A stretch of 8,143 nucleotides of DNA from Methanosarcina sp. (GCA_024280975.1 JAMXLQ010000315.1:1-8143), one strand, 5' to 3'. Shown: positions 1 through 5,760, numbered from the stretch's first letter. Made by a program: numbers and translations. Notes: generated by a model not told the origin, from the letters alone.

Positions 1-2213
1 AAAATACCAAGATACTTCACGCTGAGTTCTATCCAGTGGGCGAGCTTGATGGATCTGCGCATGTTATTGCCGGATCGACGGATACAGTTCTTCGCGATCA
101 TTACACAGGCTTCCTGCCAGGTCTCTGCCGTTGTGATGAGGAATTCAGGAGCTGGTGGAATAGCCAGTTCAGAACCGTTTCTACTGTCGTAAACCTTCCA
201 CTTGTTCTCATCATAGGTCTTGGCAATCAGGGCTCTTCTGTACTTTCCGCTGTGGGGGCCGAGCACTGCTGGGATACCGTACATGTTACATCCGGTACCG
301 ATAGCTGCTGCTTTTTGAGAGTATGCACCCCATGCAAGTCCTACTGCGCCTATACGGTTGAGTGTGTAGTCAGCAATTTCAGCGAGGTTGCCTGAAAGGT
401 TTCTGCTTGCAAAGATTGCAGCGACCTTGTGGCATGTACCTGAGATGTGAGCGTTCGAGACACATGATCCGGTATTGAGGATGTTACCTCTCTCGAATCT
501 GCCTGGGAACCTCTCGTAGAGAGTCTTTCCGTCAGCGTCCTTGTACATACCAATATCCATTGCAGAACATCCGGACACAGCAACTATGTAGTTCCTGTTA
601 AGGAATTCCTCTGCAATGTTGTATACATCCTTGGAGCCTGCAGGATAATTAGAGCATCCAATAATTGCAACGACACCAGGAGTAGTACCCATAACCAGGT
701 TCAGACCTTCTGCCCTGATCTCGGCATCACTTACCTGACCTCTGCCAGCTCTCACTAGACCCTTCTCTTCAGCAATAGCCTTCAAGGAAGCTTTCTCTAT
801 AACACTCAGGACAGGTATTTCCTTGTTACAGACCTGTTCACAGCGGCGGCAGCCTACACAGAGGTCGTGCAGTTCTTCAAGAGCAGAGTAGTCTCCTTCT
901 TTAGCTGCTGCAATTGCTGCTGGAATTGCCAGTTCTTCTGGGCATGCAAGTGCACATTCTCCACATTCCACACACTTGGAAACGAGTTCTTTCATTTCTT
1001 CGTCTGTGGGAATTGCTGAGATTCCTTCACGGAGAGGAGCCATTTCCATAGCAAGTCTGGGTACAAGCTCTCCAAGCTTGTCATAATCCAGCATTACACA
1101 GCCTGGAATCTTTCCGGTCTTAATATCTTCAATAATTGCATCCACACTATCATTAGTCCTGTCTGGCAGGCCATACATGACTTTCTCGTTGGATGCGATA
1201 ACTGGAATCTTAAGCTTCTGCCCTTGTTCTAAAAGGTCAGCCCGTACACACTGCTCATCAATTACTATTACATCAGGAATTCCGGAACGTACTACCTTCA
1301 GTTCCTTTGAAATGGTACCGACAATCTTTGCATAGGGGGCTTTCCGGTCTTCTCTCTTGTACCTGGTCATGTCGAATGCGGTACAGCAGAGACCTCCGAT
1401 TTCCAGCTTTTCAGTCAGGTTGTTGTCTTCCATATAGTCCATGATATATGTGACACCGGCAACGTTGTGACCTATAGCGATTATGACTGGCTTTGAGGCA
1501 TCAAGTGTTCCCATACCTGTTTCAACGAGAGGAGCTTCAGGGTCGGACTTCGGGAAGCCAAGTGCAGTAACCTGAGCGATATCGGAAACTTCCATTCCCA
1601 CATGGTCTAGGACTCCGGCAAGCATTGCCTTGTTATCGTAGTCAATTGCTGCTCCTTCCTGTCCTGCGTGCACTGTTGCAAGTAACTGGCCCAGCTCTTC
1701 TTCAACATACTCCATTGCAGGTTTGAGCTCACCAAGGGTCTTTGGCTGCATACCTGTAATAAGCTGTATGTTGGGGGCAATCACATTCGAGGCACCCATA
1801 TTAATTGGCATGTCCTCTCCAAAGAGGTCAATAATGTGATCGAGCAGGTGGCGTCCGTGGGCACTGTGGCATGCACATCCTGTAATGCAGCGCAGGAAGA
1901 ACTCTCTTGCAGTCTGACCTTTCATGTCCAGACCGCAGGCACCTCTCTTATTCCCTTCAAGATTACATGGTCCAAAGGTGCAGTAACAGCACTGGTCACA
2001 CATGGGGGTATAGACCGGCTCATAGCGGTCAAACAGTGTAAAACTCCAGTCTCTTACTTCAGCAATTGTGGGGAAGGGGGTCGGACCCATCGGGCCAAGT
2101 TCTTCTTTTGCTTCTTTGGCAACCTCCTTTGCTGCCCCTACAATATTGTTAATAGTGATCTGAACGGATTCCAGATCTTCTATAGAAAAACTCCCGGTAG
2201 TTAGTTTGCTCAT
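1..2213 (-). CDS. cdhA: ACDS/CODH complex alpha subunit (CO dehydrogenase), 3'-truncated by window edge
   Basis: This is the nickel-iron CO dehydrogenase subunit of the acetyl-CoA decarbonylase/synthase complex, which interconverts CO and CO2 while acetyl-CoA is cleaved or made. I translated it by hand: 737 residues are in the window. The family is about 800 residues from memory, so roughly 70 C-terminal residues lie off the left edge. Visible motifs are an N-terminal cysteine cluster (C72, C75, C76, C78, C83, C93) for the B/D clusters and the CHSAHGRH stretch near H117. Two ferredoxin-like 4Fe-4S motifs follow (C414/417/420/424 and C452/455/458/462). Candidate C-cluster ligands are H249, C276/C277, C322, C520, C549 and C584. 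The ATG at 2213 has the strong site AGGAGGTAA 7 nt upstream (plus-strand 2221-2229). No frameshift is visible. The epsilon subunit gene cdhB and the rest of the operon would be expected to follow off the left edge. Methanosarcina genomes often carry two ACDS operons; I cannot tell which one this is. Confidence 0.97.
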   Translation of the reverse strand, partial: MSKLTTGSFSIEDLESVQITINNIVGAAKEVAKEAKEELGPMGPTPFPTIAEVRDWSFTLFDRYEPVYTPMCDQCCYCTFGPCNLEGNKRGACGLDMKGQTAREFFLRCITGCACHSAHGRHLLDHIIDLFGEDMPINMGASNVIAPNIQLITGMQPKTLGELKPAMEYVEEELGQLLATVHAGQEGAAIDYDNKAMLAGVLDHVGMEVSDIAQVTALGFPKSDPEAPLVETGMGTLDASKPVIIAIGHNVAGVTYIMDYMEDNNLTEKLEIGGLCCTAFDMTRYKREDRKAPYAKIVGTISKELKVVRSGIPDVIVIDEQCVRADLLEQGQKLKIPVIASNEKVMYGLPDRTNDSVDAIIEDIKTGKIPGCVMLDYDKLGELVPRLAMEMAPLREGISAIPTDEEMKELVSKCVECGECALACPEELAIPAAIAAAKEGDYSALEELHDLCVGCRRCEQVCNKEIPVLSVIEKASLKAIAEEKGLVRAGRGQVSDAEIRAEGLNLVMGTTPGVVAIIGCSNYPAGSKDVYNIAEEFLNRNYIVAVSGCSAMDIGMYKDADGKTLYERFPGRFERGNILNTGSCVSNAHISGTCHKVAAIFASRNLSGNLAEIADYTLNRIGAVGLAWGAYSQKAAAIGTGCNMYGIPAVLGPHSGKYRRALIAKTYDENKWKVYDSRNGSELAIPPAPEFLITTAETWQEACVMIAKNCIRRSGNNMRRSIKLAHWIELSVKYLGI

Positions 2214-2583
2214 TTGAGCGTTACCTCCTAAATTTGTTTAAAGTCAACTTTACCAAGACGATTGCAATTATCATACTCGGCATATTCTTCATGATTATAC
2301 ATTATATATTTTGCCGTCTGCTTTAAAGTTACAACCGTTTAAATAAATGCTTCTCTGGCAAGACGCTTTTAGCTCTTTCTTTTAACTTTTAAGTACTATA
2401 CCAGCGTTTTTTCAAATAAAGCGTTTTTAGAGGAAATACTTCCTTGTAAAAGTCGTTTTTTAGGGCTTAATCTTCTCTCCAGAGCTGTTTTTACACCCTA
2501 TTTCTCAAAAAAAACTGTTTTTGCCAACGATTGAGACCTTAATCTTAAGCAGAGGTCGCTACCGATGGATAATAAACACTAAT
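2214..2583 (-). promoter_or_regulatory. Long 5' leader of the cdhA transcript
   Basis: The segment between the predicted start site (about 2583) and the cdhA ATG is about 370 nt with no conventional gene. Its length matches the 371-nt leader that I recall being reported to regulate CODH/ACS expression in Methanosarcina thermophila. Seen directly in the RNA sense: an A-rich motif of the form AAAAAC(A/G) recurs at a roughly 30-32 nt period, and two overlapping mini-ORFs end inside or just after the Shine-Dalgarno. A 7-bp complementarity (plus-strand 2246-2252 with 2324-2330) could fold the ribosome-proximal part. The regulatory role is inferred from the published homologue and from the length match. 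Confidence 0.72.
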
Positions 2584-2605
2584 TAAATGTCTTAACGTAC
2601 CAAAT

Positions 2606-2620
2606 CTATATAACATTTTC
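2606..2620 (-). promoter_or_regulatory. cdhA promoter (TATA box and BRE)
   Basis: On the minus strand the core reads GTTATATAG (2614-2606), preceded by an A-rich BRE-like GAAAAT (2620-2615). A start about 22-25 nt downstream falls near 2583. The TATA core also reads acceptably on the plus strand as CTATATAAC, so it could fire in both directions. Confidence 0.65.
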
Positions 2621-2718
2621 TAATTTGTAACACGCATTTCGTGAAGGGTAAAATGAGAATATTCAAAATCAGCAGACTTTAAAAATTTATTTAATTTTGC
2701 TCTGCAAAAGGTAAAATA

Positions 2719-2820
2719 GTGTCTATAGATCTCTCTTTTTCATTGAAGTACTTTGCAGTACTGGTATTTTTTGTCTTAGTGCTACTTCTTGTTATTATTA
2801 TGCTTTTTTTTCATTTTTAA
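2719..2820 (+). CDS. Possible 33-residue single-pass membrane micro-protein
   Basis: A GTG start at 2719 opens a 33-codon frame ending at the TAA 2818-2820. Residues 1-9 are polar (MSIDLSFSL). Residues 10-31 are an almost unbroken run of Phe, Leu, Val and Ile, typical of one transmembrane helix. An AAAGGT site lies 6 nt before the GTG, and a TTTAAAAATTTA TATA-like element at 2678-2690 would place a start site near 2708. It is divergent from cdhA. The caution is that T-rich DNA encodes Phe, Leu and Ile by chance, and the T8 run near its 3' end could instead be a terminator. I recognise no family. Confidence 0.33.
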   Translation: MSIDLSFSLKYFAVLVFFVLVLLLVIIMLFFHF

Positions 2821-2950
2821 AATGGAATGATGTACAATTAGTTGTTACTAAAAAGATGTACTACTCATCAAACAAAATTTATCTTTCCTACAATTATACA
2901 ATAATATAATTTATAAAAAATATATCAAATTCCATATTATTCTATCTTAT

Positions 2951-3036
2951 AATTATATAGAAAATTATTTATAGGTTAGGGTTATCATGCGGCTTTACAC
3001 AGTAAACGCCGTAAACTGTTTTTGAGTTTTTTCAGG
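2951..3036 (+). ncRNA. Candidate small RNA with promoter and hairpin
   Basis: The TATA-like AATTATATAG at 2951-2960 predicts a start near 2981. A hairpin follows at 2990-3011: CGGC plus TTTAC pair with GTAAA and GCCG, with a three-base loop and one bulged C. An alternative hairpin pairs ACAGT (2999-3003) with ACTGT (3015-3019) and is followed by T-runs (TTTTT and TTTTTT), as in archaeal termination. The two hairpins are mutually exclusive. A transcript of about 50-60 nt is the inference; no expression evidence is available. Confidence 0.35.
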
Positions 3037-3161
3037 AAAGAAATAAATATGATATTCCCATTTGAATATTTATTAATATATTTTCCAATTTAAACAATAT
3101 TTATTCCCATTTAAATAGTACTGATTAATTCTTAAAGTAGTTTATTCCTGAAAATATTAAT

Positions 3162-3193
3162 CTTCAGTTAACAATATTTCATAAAAACTGAAG
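3162..3193. repeat. Inverted repeat, 8-bp stem with 16-nt loop
   Basis: CTTCAGTT at 3162-3169 is exactly complementary to AACTGAAG at 3186-3193, extendable by a T-G wobble and an A-T pair. It lies in gene-free DNA and its function is unknown. Confidence 0.5.
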
Positions 3194-3237
3194 GTAAAAA
3201 TGGCTTATTCAATATATTCTGGAATTAGAATTCCTCT

Positions 3238-3346
3238 AAAATGAATTACTAAACCGCGATATCCGGAAATTTACTGGCTTATATTATAAGTCTTAAATTC
3301 TAAGATATTCATTTTGGTTTCACACCGGTTCTTAGACTTAGTAATT
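3238..3346. repeat. Cluster of nested and competing inverted repeats
   Basis: AAAATGAAT (3238-3246) pairs with ATTCATTTT (3307-3315). The overlapping AATTACTAA (3244-3252) pairs with TTAGTAATT (3338-3346), and AACCG (3252-3256) with CGGTT (3326-3330). Inside are two further hairpins, CTTATATTATAAG (3278-3290) and TCTTAAATTCTAAGA (3291-3305). The first two outer stems exclude one another. This could be a structured RNA or the remnant of a small mobile element; no transposase or target duplication is visible. Confidence 0.45.
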
Positions 3347-3568
3347 TTACCTAAAAATTGTAACATAAATATACATCTCGAGTATTCAGTCAGCTACTTC
3401 AACCCTTAAAGATAGAGTTATACGCAAGTTAGAAGGATTTAAATGATTACAATATGACTCAATGACTTACTACATGTAACTTTGTAATGTGAAGATTACG
3501 AACAATTACTTCCAGGGTAGATTGTACAACGAAAACCTGTGCCAATGATCAAATCAACGAATAATCTT

Positions 3569-3597
3569 ATCACTTAATCTGAAATCACTCTAATCTG
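3569..3597. repeat. Tandem direct repeat, operator-like (ATCACT-TAATCTG)
   Basis: ATCACTTAATCTG (3569-3581) is followed by ATCACTCTAATCTG (3584-3597), 15 bp apart. It sits about 60-90 bp upstream of the rhomboid TATA box, a suitable place for a regulator. The role is inferred. Confidence 0.5.
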
Positions 3598-3616
3598 GGT
3601 TGCATGTAAAGTACTT

Positions 3617-3648
3617 TAATTGCTTCAGATCCTGTAATTGCTTCAGAT
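3617..3648. repeat. Perfect 14-bp direct repeat upstream of rhomboid promoter
   Basis: TAATTGCTTCAGAT occurs at 3617-3630 and again at 3635-3648, an 18-bp period. The second copy ends 10 bp before the TATA element at 3658. It is a likely binding site for an activator or repressor, or a chance duplication. Confidence 0.55.
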
Positions 3649-3655
3649 TCAAGGC

Positions 3656-3665
3656 AATTTTATAG
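3656..3665 (+). promoter_or_regulatory. TATA box of the rhomboid unit
   Basis: AATTTTATAG at 3656-3665 predicts a start near 3686 and a leader of about 50 nt before the ATG at 3736. No better TATA element lies closer to the gene. Confidence 0.5.
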
Positions 3666-3735
3666 AATATTAGCCAAAGAGTTATTGAAAATATGTTTGA
3701 CCTTAATACATCTTATATTCCTGGAGGTGAAATAG

Positions 3736-4359
3736 ATGGCAGGTAAAGATTCTATTTTAGCAAGCCCGTCTATGGTAATCATTGTCCTCTGCATACTTTC
3801 ATTCTTCTTAGGAATAGTTCCGGGCATAGGTGAGATCTATGTAAGCGCTTTTCAGTTTAACCCTTATTCTTTTGTGACAAGGCCTTGGACGCTTGTTACA
3901 TATATGTTCCTGCATACCGGGTTATTTCATCTTTTGTTCAATATGATAGTCCTGTACTTCTTCGGAACTGCACTTGAGAGACGGGCCGGGAACCGACAAC
4001 TTATATCAATTTTTTTCATTGCTGGGATTCTATCGGCAATAGGATATACTTTCCTGAGCAGGCCAATTTTCAACATCTCTCCGGGTTCGATGGTTGGCGC
4101 AAGCGGAGCCATTTATGGAGTTTTTGCAGCTCTTACAATGCTTGAGCCAGATATGCGTGTCTATGTCTACTTTGTTCCAATGAAGCTAAAACATGCCCTA
4201 GTGCTTTTTGCTCTCTTTGATTTTCTCATGGTAAACTCATCGGATATGATAGCCCATACAGCCCACCTTAGTGGACTTCTTGTAGGTCTCTATATGGGTT
4301 TCCGTATAAAGAAAATTCAGGATGACAATCTAGAGTCCAGATTTATTGGCAGGTGGTAA
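3736..4359 (+). CDS. Rhomboid family intramembrane serine protease
   Basis: A polytopic membrane protease of 207 residues, the size of a minimal six-helix rhomboid core. The catalytic serine is S123 in GASG (121-124), and the catalytic histidine is H177 in AHLSG. H60, H65 and N69 (HTGLFHLLFN) match the spacing of the conserved His/Asn residues that form the oxyanion region of E. coli GlpG. Approximate helices are residues 13-33, 51-78, 89-107, 119-136, 150-166 and 172-190. No extra soluble domain is fused; the C-terminal tail is short and charged. The ATG is preceded by a near-perfect GGAGGTGA 5 nt upstream. The last 7 nt overlap the next gene, so the two are probably translated from one mRNA. 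The substrate is unknown. All key residues are present, so activity is likely. Confidence 0.93.
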   Translation: MAGKDSILASPSMVIIVLCILSFFLGIVPGIGEIYVSAFQFNPYSFVTRPWTLVTYMFLHTGLFHLLFNMIVLYFFGTALERRAGNRQLISIFFIAGILSAIGYTFLSRPIFNISPGSMVGASGAIYGVFAALTMLEPDMRVYVYFVPMKLKHALVLFALFDFLMVNSSDMIAHTAHLSGLLVGLYMGFRIKKIQDDNLESRFIGRW

Positions 4360-4775
4360 GTCTGGAATGGGATAAACTTCTCGAGGGTACAAATTATTAT
4401 CTGAGGCCCGAACCCGGAAAGAAGGTCCCTATCCAGGTCCTGAATTTCAGGAAGCTATTTGCAGCTTGGTCTCCAGAATTGAAAAAGACTCTGTACTTTG
4501 AAAGACCACCTGTGGATGAAAACTTGAAACGAGTACGGGAAATCGTTCTACTCCAGGTCTATGATTGGTTTGCAGGTAGGGAAGGGTTAATAGAGGTTAC
4601 TGACTCGGAATTTAAGCAGTTCATGGAAGTTTATGAGGCTTTTCTAAATAAACTAGGAGAAATTCAGTATATCAGGAGCAAAAAAGGAAGAAAAATGGAA
4701 AATCTCTTTGAACTCAAGGAATCTCCGTATGTCATCCGGGAAGTAAAAAAGGGATTTTTCTCTGATAAATTCTAA
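4353..4775 (+). CDS. Conserved-looking protein of unknown function, coupled to rhomboid
   Basis: A soluble protein of 140 residues, rich in Lys, Glu and aromatics, with no membrane segment or signal peptide. I do not recognise its family. Features seen are an N-terminal LEWDKLLEGTNYYLRPEPGK, a central mixed region containing VREIVLLQVYDWF (61-73), a probable helix around EFKQFMEVYEAFLNKLGEI (86-104), and a basic C-terminal third. The start is a GTG inside the last codons of the rhomboid gene (7-nt overlap). There is no good Shine-Dalgarno, so translation probably depends on ribosomes finishing the upstream gene. The next in-frame Met is at residue 91, so an internal start is implausible. Codon use resembles its neighbours. 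A role with the protease is inferred from the overlap alone. Confidence 0.8.
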   Translation: MVSLEWDKLLEGTNYYLRPEPGKKVPIQVLNFRKLFAAWSPELKKTLYFERPPVDENLKRVREIVLLQVYDWFAGREGLIEVTDSEFKQFMEVYEAFLNKLGEIQYIRSKKGRKMENLFELKESPYVIREVKKGFFSDKF

Positions 4776-5030
4776 TTATATAATTTATACTGTATTTTTA
4801 CATATCGGAACCTTTATCCTGCCTGACTTTCTTTCTATTCTTTTCGCAGAAAGAGTTTCTGATTTTTCGTCTAGTCTTTTCCTGAAGGATAAGTCTTCAA
4901 ATTTTGATTGCCTTAATATGCAAAATGTTTTACTACAGAAAAGCAGATATAAGGTATCATCGGATTGTATGCAAATTGCGGTATCAAGATTTAAATCTTA
5001 GAAATTCGGAACTTTAAACCTCAAAAGTTA
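4776..5030. other. Intergenic spacer with probable 3'-end structure and a palindrome
   Basis: TTATCCT (4814-4820) pairs with AGGATAA (4886-4892), enclosing a TCTTTCT/AGAAAGA hairpin at 4830-4854. T-runs nearby (4794-4799, 4863-4867) suit termination of the rhomboid unit. Further on is AAGATTTAAATCTT (4986-4999), a perfect 14-bp palindrome containing a TATA-like TTTAAA. No coding frame is credible here. Confidence 0.5.
4986..5020 (+). promoter_or_regulatory. Palindromic operator-like site and candidate promoter for the NYN gene
   Basis: The 14-bp palindrome AAGATTTAAATCTT (4986-4999) includes a TATA-like core that would start transcription near 5019, just before the structured segment. A second TATA-like ACTTTAAACC lies at 5011-5020 and would start near 5040. 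A dimeric repressor bound at the palindrome would block TBP; this is inference. Confidence 0.38.
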
Positions 5031-5160
5031 ACGGCTGAAGCATAAACTCTTCACCGGCCGATTGGAGGGCTGCTGGAAGTGCAGCTCCCTCACAGAGTTG
5101 GTGCTGTATGGTTATATGGCGCAAACATATAAGGTGCAGGTTCCGTGAACTGCAAGATCA
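5031..5160 (+). ncRNA. Structured RNA leader (four consecutive hairpins) before the NYN gene
   Basis: Four stems follow one another. H1 at 5032-5060 is CGGC/GCCG plus GAAG/CTTC. H2 at 5065-5091 is GAGGG/CCCTC plus CTGC/GCAG, with a two-base bulge and a seven-base loop. H3 at 5112-5132 is TTATATG/CATATAA with loop GCGCAAA. H4 at 5135-5154 is TGCAG/CTGCA plus TTC/GAA with a one-base bulge. The element is far more GC-rich than the flanking spacer. It ends 7 nt before the AGAGGA ribosome site of the NYN gene, so it is most easily read as a cis-regulatory leader. TCACAGAG occurs after H2 (5090) and after H4 (5158), exactly 68 nt apart. I cannot match it to a known riboswitch, SRP RNA, RNase P RNA or tRNA. 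Confidence 0.5.
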
Positions 5161-5175
5161 CAGAGGACATTGATA

Positions 5176-5760
5176 ATGAAACCTGTAAAAAGCGGAATTG
5201 ACTCCATCTCAAAATACCTCCGCTCGAAAAAAGAAGTTGGCAGGCGGAAAATAGGACTTCTAGTGGACGGTCCTAATATCCTCCGGAAAGAATTTGATGT
5301 AAATCTTGAGGAGATAAGGGACGTCCTGAAAGATTATGGAAATATCAAAATCGGACGTGTTTTCCTTAACCAGTACGCCTCTGACAAGCTTGTGGAAGCT
5401 ATTGAAAATCATGGGCTCGAGCCTATAATTTGTTCCAGCGACGTTGATGTGCGTCTCGCAGTAGAGGGCATGGAACTCGTATATAACCCTAACATTGACA
5501 CCCTTGCGATCGTGACAAGGGACGCGGACTTCAAGCCGCTGTTAAATAAAGCAAATGAACACGGCAAAGAGACTATTATTTTCGGGGTTGAACCCGGTTT
5601 TTCCACAGCGCTCAAAAATTCTGCGGATTATGTTATTCTCATGAAAAAAGACAAAATGAGTAGTTATGATGAGTCCGATGGAATGGGCTCAGGTGGAGGA
5701 AAAGTTAATGCATCGGAATATCAGGACAGTATGTATGAAGAGTCCCTAGAAAAGACATGA
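5176..5760 (+). CDS. NYN/PIN-like domain protein (TIGR00288-type), putative RNase
   Basis: A 194-residue protein with a NYN (LabA/DUF88-like) fold at about residues 24-157; the family shares the PIN-nuclease active site. Acidic residues in the expected places are D31 in GLLVDGPNI, D89/D91 in SSDVDVRL, and D116/D118 in VTRDADF. The putative metal-dependent RNase site is therefore intact. The N-terminal 20 residues are basic, and the tail after about 158 is Ser/Gly/Asp/Glu-rich and probably disordered. I place the start at ATG 5176, which has AGAGGA (5162-5167) 8 nt upstream. A TTG at 5170 would leave only 2 nt. It is monocistronic and convergent with the marker-12 gene. The substrate is unknown. 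Its neighbouring structured leader suggests autoregulation, which is inference. Confidence 0.88.
   Translation: MKPVKSGIDSISKYLRSKKEVGRRKIGLLVDGPNILRKEFDVNLEEIRDVLKDYGNIKIGRVFLNQYASDKLVEAIENHGLEPIICSSDVDVRLAVEGMELVYNPNIDTLAIVTRDADFKPLLNKANEHGKETIIFGVEPGFSTALKNSADYVILMKKDKMSSYDESDGMGSGGGKVNASEYQDSMYEESLEKT

Larger units (their letters stand above)
2821..3735. other. AT-rich intergenic region without a conventional gene
   Basis: No frame above about 35 codons with a credible ribosome site exists here on either strand. The region holds several ordered signals, listed separately: a possible promoter and hairpin near 2951-3036, a near-repeat ATTCCCATTTRAATA at 3054 and 3103, a hairpin at 3162-3193, an inverted-repeat cluster at 3238-3346, and two tandem-repeat pairs just upstream of the rhomboid promoter. 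Together with the cdhA leader it makes a roughly 1.5 kb gap between genes. That is large for a prokaryote, though not exceptional for Methanosarcina. Confidence 0.75.

Noticed and set aside
1836..2204. 122-codon plus-strand frame, and other frames (36-395, 350-583) over cdhA
   Set aside because: The plus-strand frames lie antisense within cdhA, whose own frame is intact with recognisable cluster motifs. The 350-583 frame is another minus-strand phase of cdhA. None encodes a recognisable protein.
2403..2522. CRISPR-like array
   Set aside because: The repeated unit is only about 9 nt and degenerate, with spacings of 17-32 nt. CRISPR repeats are longer and nearly identical.
3200..3244. 14-codon frame after the 3162-3193 hairpin
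   Set aside because: GAAGGT precedes the ATG, but the frame is too short and AT-biased to support without conservation data.
3238..3346. Insertion sequence or MITE
   Set aside because: Inverted repeats are present but I see no target-site duplication, transposase remnant or second copy in the window.
5031..5165. tRNA, H/ACA guide, RNase P RNA or SRP RNA
   Set aside because: No cloverleaf or conserved RNase P or SRP motifs are visible. ACA follows two stems 68 nt apart, which hints at H/ACA, but the lower stem that should enclose a guide pocket does not form between the ends of the unit.
5108..5173. 21-codon frame (ATG 5108 to TGA 5171-5173) just before the NYN start
   Set aside because: It has no Shine-Dalgarno and runs through two hairpins whose pairing explains the sequence better.
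5170..5175. TTG 5170 as start of the NYN gene
   Set aside because: The AGAGGA site would be only 2 nt away. ATG 5176 has an 8-nt spacing.
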